From assembly GCA_003166955.1 (NCBI GenBank), contig PMUI01000096.1:1-64000 (forward strand): 64,000 nucleotides of DNA. Direction: 5' to 3'. Positions within the stretch are counted from its first letter, which is position 1, and each line of letters opens with the position of its first letter. Below are positions 34,144-42,269 of this stretch, one piece after another. The stretch is from Acidobacterium sp. (GTDB lineage Bacteria > Acidobacteriota > Terriglobia > Terriglobales > Acidobacteriaceae). The notes under the pieces are model-generated. The model saw nothing but the letters and a program-made list of their open reading frames with translations, did no database searches and was not told where the DNA came from. A program made the position numbers and the translations under genes.

Positions 34144-35442
34144 ATGACGCCGCGACCCTCGCCGATTGCCGCACTTCTCGCGGCATACAAATCCAGAGAA
34201 ACCGACCCCCTCGCCCAAGTCCGCCTGTCTCTCTCGCGCGCCAACTGCAACGCCAGCCGCAACACCTACATCGCTCTCAACTCTAGCTGGACTCTGGCCG
34301 AAGCGCAGAGACAACTCGACCTCGCCGCATCGGGCGGCGCGTCCCTGCCTCTTTTCGGTTTGCCGGTCTCTCTCAAGGATTGTTTCGACCTGACTGGATT
34401 CCCGACAAGCTGCGGCTCGAAATTTTATGCGGCCCATAAACAGAACGCATCGGCCGACTCCTGGGTCGCTACCCGCCTGCGCGCCGCCGGCGCTGTCATC
34501 ACGGGCAAGGCTCATCTGCACCAACTCGCCTACGGTATCACCGGCGAAAACCTCGACTATGGCGATTGCCTCCAGCCTGCCGACGCAACTCTCCTCACTG
34601 GCGGTTCTTCCAGCGGCGCCGCCGCATCCATCCAGGAAGGTTCTGCAATCGCCGCCATTGGCACCGATACCGGCGGCTCTGTCCGCGGACCCGCCGCGCT
34701 TTGCGAACTCGCCGGCTATCGCTCCTCCCTCGGCGTCGGCGACTGGACCGGTGGCGACCACCTCGCGCCATCGTTCGACACGTTTGGCTGGCTCTGCCGG
34801 GACCTGCGCGACCTGCCCTTGTTGGCCGAAGCGCTCTTCGATCTCGCGCCCGCAAACCCCACCTTGCAGACGACAACCCGCATCGGCATCCTCACCGGAC
34901 CCCTTCTCGAAACCTGCGAACCCACGATTCACACCGCAATGGAGGCCTGGCAGGATCGCCTCCGCCGCGCCGGCTGCGAGGTCCAGCCCTTCAATCCACC
35001 CTTCTGGCCCGAAGCCTGGGACATCTACGCCCCCCTCCAGGCCGCCGAGGCAGCAAAAATCCACGCCAGCTTCTTCCACGAATTCGATCCAGTCATCGCC
35101 GCCCGTCTCGAATGGGGTGCGTCCCTCGGCGAGAACGAAGTCCGCCAACTCCGCCAGCGCCACGCCGCCTTTCGCCAGCAACACGACCAGCTTTTTCATC
35201 AATTCGATTTTCTGCTCGCACCCATCTCCCCACTCACGCGCCTCCTCGCCGGCGCCGATCACACTGAGACTCGCGCTCGCCTCCTCCGCCTCACCACCCC
35301 GGCCAGCCTCGGCGGAAACCCCGCCATCGTCCTGCCGTCGCCCGGAACCGGCCTGCAACTGATCGCCGCTCACAATAATGATCAGCGTCTGTTACGTTTT
35401 GCCGAGTCCCTCGGCGAGCAGCTCGCTCTCGAGGAACGCTAG
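34144..35442 (+). CDS. Amidase signature family enzyme
   Basis: A 432-residue amidase-signature hydrolase. The catalytic lysine is in LPVSLKDCFDLTGFPTSCGS, the cis-Ser and nucleophilic Ser are in TGGSSSGAAASIQEGSAIAA, and the oxyanion region is GTDTGGSVRGPAALCELAG. AtzE/AtzF and HpxY amidases in ureide and cyanurate pathways share this architecture. Together with the AtzH/HpxZ-like protein at 22674 it may cleave a ureide side product such as oxalurate. It starts a short plus-strand unit with the substrate-binding lipoprotein, inside an otherwise minus-strand locus. Confidence 0.83.
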   Translation: MTPRPSPIAALLAAYKSRETDPLAQVRLSLSRANCNASRNTYIALNSSWTLAEAQRQLDLAASGGASLPLFGLPVSLKDCFDLTGFPTSCGSKFYAAHKQNASADSWVATRLRAAGAVITGKAHLHQLAYGITGENLDYGDCLQPADATLLTGGSSSGAAASIQEGSAIAAIGTDTGGSVRGPAALCELAGYRSSLGVGDWTGGDHLAPSFDTFGWLCRDLRDLPLLAEALFDLAPANPTLQTTTRIGILTGPLLETCEPTIHTAMEAWQDRLRRAGCEVQPFNPPFWPEAWDIYAPLQAAEAAKIHASFFHEFDPVIAARLEWGASLGENEVRQLRQRHAAFRQQHDQLFHQFDFLLAPISPLTRLLAGADHTETRARLLRLTTPASLGGNPAIVLPSPGTGLQLIAAHNNDQRLLRFAESLGEQLALEER

Positions 35443-35464
35443 CCGACCCGTGCTACCCTCGGTC

Positions 35465-36433
35465 ATGGGTCGCGCCCGCGCCGCTCTCGTCGGTCTGACG
35501 ATTCCGCTCCTGGTCGCCGGCTGCCACCGCACAGCCTCCACCAGCGGCCTGACGCCCGTCTCCTTCCAGACCGACTGGTATCCGCAGCCCGAGCACGGCG
35601 GCTTCTACGATGCGCTCCTCAACAACTATTACCGCGACGAGGGTCTCGAGGTCATCATCCTCCCCGGCGGACCGATGAACGTCGCCGAGCAGCAAGTCTC
35701 CACCGGCGCCGCGCAGTTTGCCATGGGCTCCTCGGACCACGTCCTCGAAGCCGACGCTCAGGGCGAACCGCTGATCGCCGTCGGCGCCACAATGCAGAGC
35801 GACCCGCAGGGCATCATGCTCCACGCCGAATCCCCCGTGCATTCCTTCCAGGATCTCGACGGTCGCGCCATCGCAGTCAAAGCCGGCTCGACGTGGTTCG
35901 AATATCTGGTGCGCCGTTACAACCTCAAAAATGCGCGCGAAATCCCGGCCACCTACAGCGTCGCCAACTTCCTGGCCGATCCTGGCTACATCCAGCAAAT
36001 CTTCGTCACGTCGGAGCCGTTCTTTGCCCGCAAAGCCGGCGCATCCGTCCGCACGCTGCTCATCGCCGACACCGGCTACTCGCCCTACCGCGTCTTCTTC
36101 ACCTCACGCAGCTATCTCGCACAACATCCGGATGTCGTCGCGAAGTTCACGCGCGCCTCCATTCGCGGCTGGCGCGACTACATGCACGACCCGGCCATCG
36201 TCAACGCCGATCTGCTGAAGCTCAATCCAGCACAGGCTCCCGAGCAAATACAGTTCACCTGGCAGGCCCTGAAAGACGGCCACTTTGTCGACGGCGGCAG
36301 TCCCGCCAACACCGGCCACATGGACTCCGCGCGCTGGGCCACGATGTATGCGCAGCTCTCAGACCTGAAGCTGATCGCGCATCCCATCGATCCGGCCAGC
36401 GCCTACACTTTGCAGTATTGCAACGGTCGATAA
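35465..36433 (+). CDS. ABC transporter substrate-binding lipoprotein (SsuA/THI5-like)
   Basis: A 322-residue periplasmic binding protein of the NMT1/THI5-like class. The lipoprotein signal peptide has the lipobox LLVAGC (cysteine near residue 20). Mature motifs include VSFQTDWYPQPEHGGFYDAL, GAAQFAMGSSDHVLEA and GRAIAVKAGSTWFEYLVRRY. The tryptophan and HGGFY pattern resembles pyrimidine-precursor binding proteins. It likely serves the permease/ATPase pair at 28126-29681. TACCCT lies five bases before ATG 35465. The 3' end overlaps the convergent ureidoglycolate amidohydrolase gene by 75 bases. Confidence 0.85.
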   Translation: MGRARAALVGLTIPLLVAGCHRTASTSGLTPVSFQTDWYPQPEHGGFYDALLNNYYRDEGLEVIILPGGPMNVAEQQVSTGAAQFAMGSSDHVLEADAQGEPLIAVGATMQSDPQGIMLHAESPVHSFQDLDGRAIAVKAGSTWFEYLVRRYNLKNAREIPATYSVANFLADPGYIQQIFVTSEPFFARKAGASVRTLLIADTGYSPYRVFFTSRSYLAQHPDVVAKFTRASIRGWRDYMHDPAIVNADLLKLNPAQAPEQIQFTWQALKDGHFVDGGSPANTGHMDSARWATMYAQLSDLKLIAHPIDPASAYTLQYCNGR

Positions 36434-37660
36434 CTCCGCCAGAGTGCGCGCCAGCACCTTCACCCCGCCAACAATATGCTCCATCGACGCATACTCGTCC
36501 GGCCGATGGCTCACCCCACCCCTACACGGAATGAAGATCATCGCCATCGGCGCAATCTTCGCCATAAACGACGAGTCATGATAAGCGCGGGCAACGATTC
36601 TGCGTGATGCGAGACCTTCCTGCTGGCACGCCTGCGTAATTGCCGCCAGCACCTGCTGCGACGACGCTGCCGGCTCATCTGCGTTCAGCATCTGCGTCGT
36701 AATTTGTAACTGCCGTTGTTGCGCAATATCCCGGCCCGCTGCGTGAATCTCCTCCATCACGCGATCCCTGCGCATCCCATCCGTATCGCGGAGGTCCACG
36801 CCGAGCTTCACCCGGCTCGGAATGCTGTTGATGGCTCCGGGATGCACATCGCAGATGCCCACCGTCGCCACCGTATCGGTCGAGCCCGACGCCAGCGCCG
36901 CGGCCTCGATCTTCACGATCAGTTCCGCCGCCGCACACAGGGCATCGTGCCGTTCTGGCATCAAAACCCCGCCCGCGTGGCCTCCCTGTCCTTCCACTGT
37001 GATGAAAAAGCTGGCCGGCCCAACAATATTTGTAACAATGCCGATCGCAATTCCCTCTCGCTCCAGAATCGGCCCCTGCTCGATATGCAATTCGACAAAC
37101 CCCGCATAGTATCCCTGCGCCAGACGCACCGAAGCTAAATCCCCCGCAAACCCGGTCCGAGTACGAGCTGTTCGCAGCGTCTCATTGTCACTTCCGCGCA
37201 ACTGCTCATCCGCATCGGGCCCGAGCACTCCTGCCAGCAACCGGCTTCCAATACACCCAATCCCGAACCGCGTCGGCTCTTCCGCCGTGAACTGAATCAG
37301 CTCGATCGACCGCTCCGGCGTGAATCCGCTCTTCCGCAGCGCCCGAATCGCCTCCAGCCCGCCGAGCACTCCCACAACGCCGTCGAATTTCCCCGCGTTC
37401 GGAATCGCATCGATATGCGACCCCGTGGCCACTGGCGGCAGATCCGACCGTGGACCCTCCCAGCGGATGAACGTATTCCCCACCGCGTCTTCGCGGATCG
37501 TCAAGCCCGCATCGCTGCACCGTTCCTTCAGCCATGCCCGCGCGCGCAGGTCCTGCTCTGTGAAGACCACCCGCGTCACCGCCGGCGGTTCCGCATCCGT
37601 GATCGCAGCCAGCGCATCAATCTCCCGCGCCAGGCGCTCCGCATCCACCTCGATCTTCAT
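36359..37660 (-). CDS. Ureidoglycolate amidohydrolase-like M20 hydrolase
   Basis: A 433-residue M20-type binuclear metal hydrolase: GSHIDAIPNAGKFDGVVG carries ligands, then FTAEEPTRFGIGCIGSRLLA, ELHIEQGPILE and the last ligand in HRPDEYASMEH. The AEEPTRF signature matches ureidoglycolate amidohydrolase rather than allantoate amidohydrolase (EEGTRF). It should release glyoxylate, CO2 and two ammonia, the final step of the operon. ATG 37660 is two bases after the ureidoglycine aminohydrolase stop, with GAGGTGA as ribosome-binding site. The last 17 or so residues (QSVGAGRIDGMRDQLQV) extend into the convergent lipoprotein gene. Confidence 0.83.
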   Translation of the reverse strand: MKIEVDAERLAREIDALAAITDAEPPAVTRVVFTEQDLRARAWLKERCSDAGLTIREDAVGNTFIRWEGPRSDLPPVATGSHIDAIPNAGKFDGVVGVLGGLEAIRALRKSGFTPERSIELIQFTAEEPTRFGIGCIGSRLLAGVLGPDADEQLRGSDNETLRTARTRTGFAGDLASVRLAQGYYAGFVELHIEQGPILEREGIAIGIVTNIVGPASFFITVEGQGGHAGGVLMPERHDALCAAAELIVKIEAAALASGSTDTVATVGICDVHPGAINSIPSRVKLGVDLRDTDGMRRDRVMEEIHAAGRDIAQQRQLQITTQMLNADEPAASSQQVLAAITQACQQEGLASRRIVARAYHDSSFMAKIAPMAMIFIPCRGGVSHRPDEYASMEHIVGGVKVLARTLAELSTVAILQSVGAGRIDGMRDQLQV

Positions 37661-37662
37661 CT

Positions 37663-38421
37663 TCACCTCAGAGGGTGTCGATTCCAGTCCTTGTAGATAA
37701 GGTACTTCGCGGGAGTCTTCCCGATCGCGCCAAACCACTGCGGGCAATACGGCGCCATCCAGATGAAATCGCCCGCCGTCACTGGATGCCAGTCCTCGTC
37801 AAGCCGATAGATTCCCCCACCCTCGAGCATCAGCAGCCCGTGCTCCATCACGTGAATCTCCACCATGCTCAGCGCGGCGCCCGGCTGATACGTCATCGTG
37901 TTCACCGCAAAATCGAACGCCATCGTGTCCGGCAGCAGCGAGCGCACCTGCAGGTCATCGTCGCCCATCAACGCCTGCGCCGCAACCTCTGGCTCATGCC
38001 CCACGAAAAACTCCGGCGCGCCGACACCCTTCGCCGCCCGGTATGGCTGCTCGATCACGACGGCCTGCGCCTTCTCTACTGCCGACACGCGCTGCTCCAC
38101 GCCTTGCGGGATATACGCGTAGCCGCCCTTGCCCAATGCGTGTTTGTGCTGGCCTGCGTCCACTGCAACCGAACCCTCCAACACGTAGATAAATCGCTCG
38201 CCGGCCGCCGCACCCAGCACACCACCCGCCTCGAACTCCGCGGAATACTGCGTGAACGCTGCGCCCATCGCTGGAGAAACGTGAACAATGACGCTCGCCT
38301 TCGTCGTCCCAGGAATCTGTGTGCGAATAAACGTGTCCGGCGTCAGGAGCAGATAGCTCGGCCGCCGCACACTCCGCGTATGTCCCATGTTGTGGAGCCC
38401 GCCGTGGAGTCCGCTATGCAC
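37663..38421 (-). CDS. allE: (S)-ureidoglycine aminohydrolase (bicupin)
   Basis: Bicupin converting (S)-ureidoglycine to (S)-ureidoglycolate and ammonia. Motifs are RPSYLLLTPDTFIRTQIPG, HVSPAMGAAFTQYSAEFEAGG, GERFIYVLEGSVAVD, YIPQGVEQ, then the second cupin with EIHVMEHGLLMLEGGGIYRL and WMAPYCPQWFGAIG. GTG 38421 overlaps the allantoate amidohydrolase stop and has a G-rich ribosome-binding site nine bases upstream, giving 252 residues. ATG 38388 (MGHTRSVRRPSY, 241 residues) is a credible alternative. It sits between the two M20 amidohydrolases acting before and after it. Confidence 0.87.
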   Translation of the reverse strand: MHSGLHGGLHNMGHTRSVRRPSYLLLTPDTFIRTQIPGTTKASVIVHVSPAMGAAFTQYSAEFEAGGVLGAAAGERFIYVLEGSVAVDAGQHKHALGKGGYAYIPQGVEQRVSAVEKAQAVVIEQPYRAAKGVGAPEFFVGHEPEVAAQALMGDDDLQVRSLLPDTMAFDFAVNTMTYQPGAALSMVEIHVMEHGLLMLEGGGIYRLDEDWHPVTAGDFIWMAPYCPQWFGAIGKTPAKYLIYKDWNRHPLR

Positions 38422-39694
38422 GCTTCTTGTCCCCCCTCTCGCTCTCATGCGCGGCAAATTCGTCCAGGAAGCAAAGCCCCATATGAATCGCCGCCGCCAC
38501 ATCTTCTTTAGCGACGCTTTCATCGGGATGGTGGCTGATTCCTCCTGGATTACGCAGGAACACCATCGCCGACGGCACGTGCGGCGCGATCACCATCGCA
38601 TCGTGCCCTGCGCCGCTGGTCATCCGAATTGTCGCCTGTCCCGTATTCCGCACCGCCCGCTCAGCCAACGCCACTAACTCCACAGCCAGCCGCACCGCCG
38701 GGTGCTCGTGGTACTGGCCGGCCTCCACGCGCAGCCCTCGCCTCATCGCCACCGCGCGCGCCTCATCGAAAATAGCCTGCACCAGGGCCGTCCGTACCCC
38801 GTCCTCCGCATGCCGCACATCGAGACTGCAGCGCACCACGCCCGGAATCACGTTGACGCCACCAGGCTCCGCTGCAATCTGGCCCACGGTCGCCACCGCA
38901 TTTTCAAAACGCTTCGTGATCGCCTCTGCTCCAGTCATCCAGTCCGCTGCCGCAGCCAGCGCGTCCTTCCGCATCTTCATCGGATTGGTCCCCGCATGGC
39001 CCGCCACCCCGCGAAACTCCACGTTGCAGCGGCTCTGCCCCGCAAGCCCCTCGACAATCCCGAGAGCAAGGTTTCTGCTTTCCAGCACCGGCCCCTGCTC
39101 GATATGAAACTCCAGATAGGCGTCCGCCCTGTCCGACAACTTTGCCTCGACCGCATCTGGCCGTTGCGTCGCATACTGTCGCAACGCCTGCGCAACAGAA
39201 ACTCCATCGCTGTCGACGCACTCCAGCAGGCCGCCTTCCAGCTCGCCCACCACCGCGCGGCTGCCCAAAAACGGCGCTCCAAAACGCGTCCCCTCCTCAT
39301 CCGAAAAACCGAGCACTTCAATCGCGAATGGGTAATTCTGTTCCCCACTCGCCTCCACCAGCGCCAATCCCATCAGCACGCCCAGGACGCCATCGTAGGC
39401 TCCCGCGTTCGGCACCGTGTCCAGATGCGATCCAATCAGCAGCCGCGGCGCGTCCGCACGCCCATAAAGCCCGCGCAGATTGCCGGCACGATCAATAGCC
39501 ACCACCATTCCCGCGGCTTCCATCCACGGACCCATCGTCCGATGCACATCGTCCATCGCCGGCGAGAGAAATGTTCGAAGGATCTGGCCAGGCGCCTCGG
39601 TTATCTTCGCCAGCGCCCTGCACCGTTCCATCAACCGTGTTGCCGCTACCCTGGCCGCACCGGCTCGGGCTGTGTCTGTTACCGCTGCACTCAA
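38414..39694 (-). CDS. allC: Allantoate amidohydrolase
   Basis: A 426-residue M20 metalloenzyme hydrolysing allantoate to ureidoglycine, CO2 and ammonia. Metal-ligand motifs are GSHLDTVPNAGAYDGVLGVL, LGFSDEEGTRFGAPFLGS, LEFHIEQGPVLES and ISHHPDESV. The DEEGTRF form fits allantoate amidohydrolases. Its ATG overlaps the uricase stop by four bases and its end overlaps the ureidoglycine aminohydrolase start. No allantoinase gene precedes it in the operon. Confidence 0.88.
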   Translation of the reverse strand: MSAAVTDTARAGAARVAATRLMERCRALAKITEAPGQILRTFLSPAMDDVHRTMGPWMEAAGMVVAIDRAGNLRGLYGRADAPRLLIGSHLDTVPNAGAYDGVLGVLMGLALVEASGEQNYPFAIEVLGFSDEEGTRFGAPFLGSRAVVGELEGGLLECVDSDGVSVAQALRQYATQRPDAVEAKLSDRADAYLEFHIEQGPVLESRNLALGIVEGLAGQSRCNVEFRGVAGHAGTNPMKMRKDALAAAADWMTGAEAITKRFENAVATVGQIAAEPGGVNVIPGVVRCSLDVRHAEDGVRTALVQAIFDEARAVAMRRGLRVEAGQYHEHPAVRLAVELVALAERAVRNTGQATIRMTSGAGHDAMVIAPHVPSAMVFLRNPGGISHHPDESVAKEDVAAAIHMGLCFLDEFAAHESERGDKKRA

Positions 39695-40539
39695 CCGGCT
39701 CTCCTCACGCGCGCCTCAATCGAGCCATGCGGCTCATCGGTCGGCACAAAAATATGATTTGGATTGTCGACTCCCAGCGGCGAAAGGTCCACCAGATTGC
39801 AATGTTTGTTCGGCATCGACAGTTTGATCTCCGCAATTGCCGGCTCCGCTTCGAGCGCAGCCCGGCCCATCGCGTACAGCGTTTGCTGTACCGACAGACT
39901 ATCGTGCACAGCAAACGACTGCAGCAGCGCATCCATGATTTTTGCGCGGGCAGCCGAATAATCAACATCGCCGGTTACGTATTTCCATTCCCCCGACGCG
40001 AGAGTCCCCAGCAGCCGGTCGTGCGTTTCCCGGAGCGTTGTCAGCTTATCCTTGATGTACCCCGCAAATCCCGACTTCGCCGTCTTCAGGATCGCCAGGT
40101 TCCTGAAACCCGACGCCACCGAAGCGTTACCGCCCCGCGGATACGTCACCGTCGTAGTTGCATTTCCAGCGCCATCCTGAATAAACGCCGTCCCGTGCGT
40201 CTCCCCGCCCGCGGTTATATGCGACCAAGGCGTCGACGCGATGCTGGCCCCGGCTTCTTCCACCTGCGAATTGTTGTTCAGCAAATATGTAACCATTTCC
40301 GTTGCAAATCCCTCGGCGTTTGCAGCCCTCGATCCCCGCGCGAGGTAGTAAACCGTGTTCTTCATCGTATCCGTGGGCAGAATCCGGCTGTTGTCCCCAT
40401 CCTCAAAGCAGCTTTCGAAGGCGCCCTTCAGCCATACCTCAACATTCCACTCGTGAACGGTATGCTGCGGGCCGTCGCGCTCTACCTTCATCACCCGCAC
40501 GCGCGATTTCCCGTACCGATTCTCTCCCAGCATGATCAT
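39691..40539 (-). CDS. Urate oxidase (cofactor-free uricase)
   Basis: Oxidises urate to 5-hydroxyisourate. The 282-residue product has the tandem T-fold layout: LGENRYGKSRVRVMKVERDG, LPTDTMKNTVYYLAR with the catalytic lysine/threonine region, RNLAILKTAKSGFAGYIKD, and near the end MPNKHCNLVDLSP with NHIFVPTDEPHG. A C-terminal peroxisomal-like SKL is absent, as expected in bacteria. It lies six bases after HIU hydrolase and overlaps allC by four bases. Confidence 0.93.
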   Translation of the reverse strand: MIMLGENRYGKSRVRVMKVERDGPQHTVHEWNVEVWLKGAFESCFEDGDNSRILPTDTMKNTVYYLARGSRAANAEGFATEMVTYLLNNNSQVEEAGASIASTPWSHITAGGETHGTAFIQDGAGNATTTVTYPRGGNASVASGFRNLAILKTAKSGFAGYIKDKLTTLRETHDRLLGTLASGEWKYVTGDVDYSAARAKIMDALLQSFAVHDSLSVQQTLYAMGRAALEAEPAIAEIKLSMPNKHCNLVDLSPLGVDNPNHIFVPTDEPHGSIEARVRRAG

Positions 40540-40545
40540 CGTTCG

Positions 40546-40887
40546 TCAGCTTCCTCGATAAGTGGAATAACCGTACGCCGTCAACAGCAGGGGGACATGA
40601 TAATTCTGCGCGGAGTCCCCCACTTCAAACACAACCTCTATATAAGGATGGAACCAGCCGCTCCCCTGTACCCGATGATATTCCCCGGTTTCGAAACGCA
40701 GCCGGTACCTTCCAGCCGACAGAGGTTCGCCAGATGGCAGCAGGTTTTTTACCCTGCCGTCGGCGTCGGTCGCGCCCACCGCAATCTCCGCCCAGTCTCC
40801 TTCAGCCTCTTTCGATAGGCGCACCACTACGCCCGCCGCCGGCCGACCCCGCGCCAAATCCAAAACGTGCGTCGATATTCCGCTCAT
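40546..40887 (-). CDS. uraH: 5-hydroxyisourate hydrolase (transthyretin-like)
   Basis: A 113-residue transthyretin-related hydrolase. It keeps ISTHVLDLARGRPAAGV with the catalytic His, RYRLRFETGEYHR and the C-terminal signature YHVPLLLTAYGYSTYRGS. ATG 40887 overlaps the fused XdhB-UraD stop by four bases. It hydrolyses 5-hydroxyisourate to OHCU, the substrate of the UraD domain encoded just upstream. Confidence 0.94.
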   Translation of the reverse strand: MSGISTHVLDLARGRPAAGVVVRLSKEAEGDWAEIAVGATDADGRVKNLLPSGEPLSAGRYRLRFETGEYHRVQGSGWFHPYIEVVFEVGDSAQNYHVPLLLTAYGYSTYRGS

Positions 40888-42269
40888 GCGCCCAGCCACT
40901 TCCGCAGCCGCAGCTGCGTGATCTGCCTCTGTTGCTCCGCCGCCTCGCGCAGTTCTACCTCCGCGTCATTCCCGAGCCGGCTCCGCAGAATTCCCGGCAT
41001 CTCTGCCGCTGACTTTCCCGTCGCGCATACCAGAAACACCCGCCCGAAACGCGCCTCATACTCCTCATTGCGCCGAACCATCTCCGCCAGGATCTGCGCA
41101 TCCTGCGCGTAAACCCCGTCCTGCTCCTGGCGCGACCAAACTGCCGACTGCTTCGTCGCCGCCGTTGGCGCCTTTCGCTCGCCAATCCGCGGATGACTCC
41201 GAAACGCTTCCTCCCAATCGTCGTGACCCAAATTCCACCAAACGCGATCCGAAGCCACCGACAATTCCTCTGCCGAGACGAAGGGCCGCATCCGCACCAG
41301 CGCCTGCGACCAGCGCTGCGAGCCGCAGCACGGCAGGATCTCCTCTGCGGCCTCCATCTCCGGCAACGCATTCCAGCGCGCCAGCACCACAAGCAGCGCC
41401 TCGCCCGAAGCCGCGAGTCCGCGCAAAAATTCCTCCAACAGATTCCCCGCAACGAAACGCCGGTACTCCGCGACCGACCGAATATCGTCGATGGGCGCAA
41501 TCGCCGCGTCCAGGGCCTTTCGCGCCGCGCGAATCCGGCTATCGTCAACTGCTTCCCCCCGGATCAGCACCTCAACTCCGCTCAGCCGCAGCGGAGTCGG
41601 CGCGACCGCCCCCATGCCAATCCGCACATCGTCGACCTTCCCGCCACGCATCCGTCCTACGCCCGCCATGCATACCTTCGAAATGGCCTGTGCGTTGCGC
41701 GCTCCTGTCTTCCGCCCATAAGAAAAGTAACCGTCAAAGTGCTTTTTTAGAATGACGGCCCGAATCAACTCCGCCTGGTCCAGCGCGGTCCGCTTGTAAC
41801 CCAGGTGAAAATCCCGATAAGGAATACACCGCCTTCCGCGCGCCGACACCAACTCCAGCTCAGCATCGTACGCCAGCAGAGCCGGAGGCGAATCGGCCGC
41901 CGGTGAAGCGTTCGCGATATTCCCTGCAATCGTCGCCCGATTCTGATTCGCGATGCTCCCCGTCCACGAAGCCGCCTGTGCCAGCGATGGGAAATGCCGC
42001 AGCACAGCCGGGTTTCCTCGAATCTGGCCAAAGGTGCAGCCACCCCCCAGCGTTAGCGACTCCGCGTCTTCGCGAATCTCCCGCAGCTCGCTCAGACCCC
42101 AAAGATTCACCAGCCGTCGCGCACCCAGCTTCCCCGCGCTGAACATCACCATCACTTCCGTCGCGCCTGCGACCGGCAACCACCGCCCTGGGTCCTCGTT
42201 CATTAACCGGAGAACAGCTTCGAGACTCCCCGGCGAAACCATCTCGTAATCGGCCGGATGCGATCTCAT
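40884..42269 (-). CDS. Fusion of xanthine dehydrogenase FAD subunit with OHCU decarboxylase
   Basis: One uninterrupted 461-residue frame. Residues 1-285 are a molybdopterin-dehydrogenase FAD subunit: LPVAGATEVMVMFSAG (FAD pyrophosphate loop), GGCTFGQIRGN, SIANQNRATIAGNIANASPA, then CO_deh_flav_C-like KVCMAGVGRMRGGKVDDVRI. Residues 298-461 are 2-oxo-4-hydroxy-4-carboxy-5-ureidoimidazoline decarboxylase: WNALPEMEAAEEILPCCGSQRW, WWNLGHDDWEEAFRSHPRIG, WSRQEQDGVY and a closing FLVCATGKSAAEM. It thus joins the electron-transfer part of xanthine oxidation to a decarboxylase acting two reactions later. Four-base overlaps tie it to xdhC and uraH. I am confident of both domains. Confidence 0.9.
   Translation of the reverse strand: MRSHPADYEMVSPGSLEAVLRLMNEDPGRWLPVAGATEVMVMFSAGKLGARRLVNLWGLSELREIREDAESLTLGGGCTFGQIRGNPAVLRHFPSLAQAASWTGSIANQNRATIAGNIANASPAADSPPALLAYDAELELVSARGRRCIPYRDFHLGYKRTALDQAELIRAVILKKHFDGYFSYGRKTGARNAQAISKVCMAGVGRMRGGKVDDVRIGMGAVAPTPLRLSGVEVLIRGEAVDDSRIRAARKALDAAIAPIDDIRSVAEYRRFVAGNLLEEFLRGLAASGEALLVVLARWNALPEMEAAEEILPCCGSQRWSQALVRMRPFVSAEELSVASDRVWWNLGHDDWEEAFRSHPRIGERKAPTAATKQSAVWSRQEQDGVYAQDAQILAEMVRRNEEYEARFGRVFLVCATGKSAAEMPGILRSRLGNDAEVELREAAEQQRQITQLRLRKWLGA

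Noticed and set aside
36359-39694. Two M20 hydrolases as a simple gene duplication of one function
   Set aside because: Their ligand-region signatures differ (DEEGTRF versus AEEPTRF) and they flank the ureidoglycine aminohydrolase, fitting two distinct steps of one pathway.
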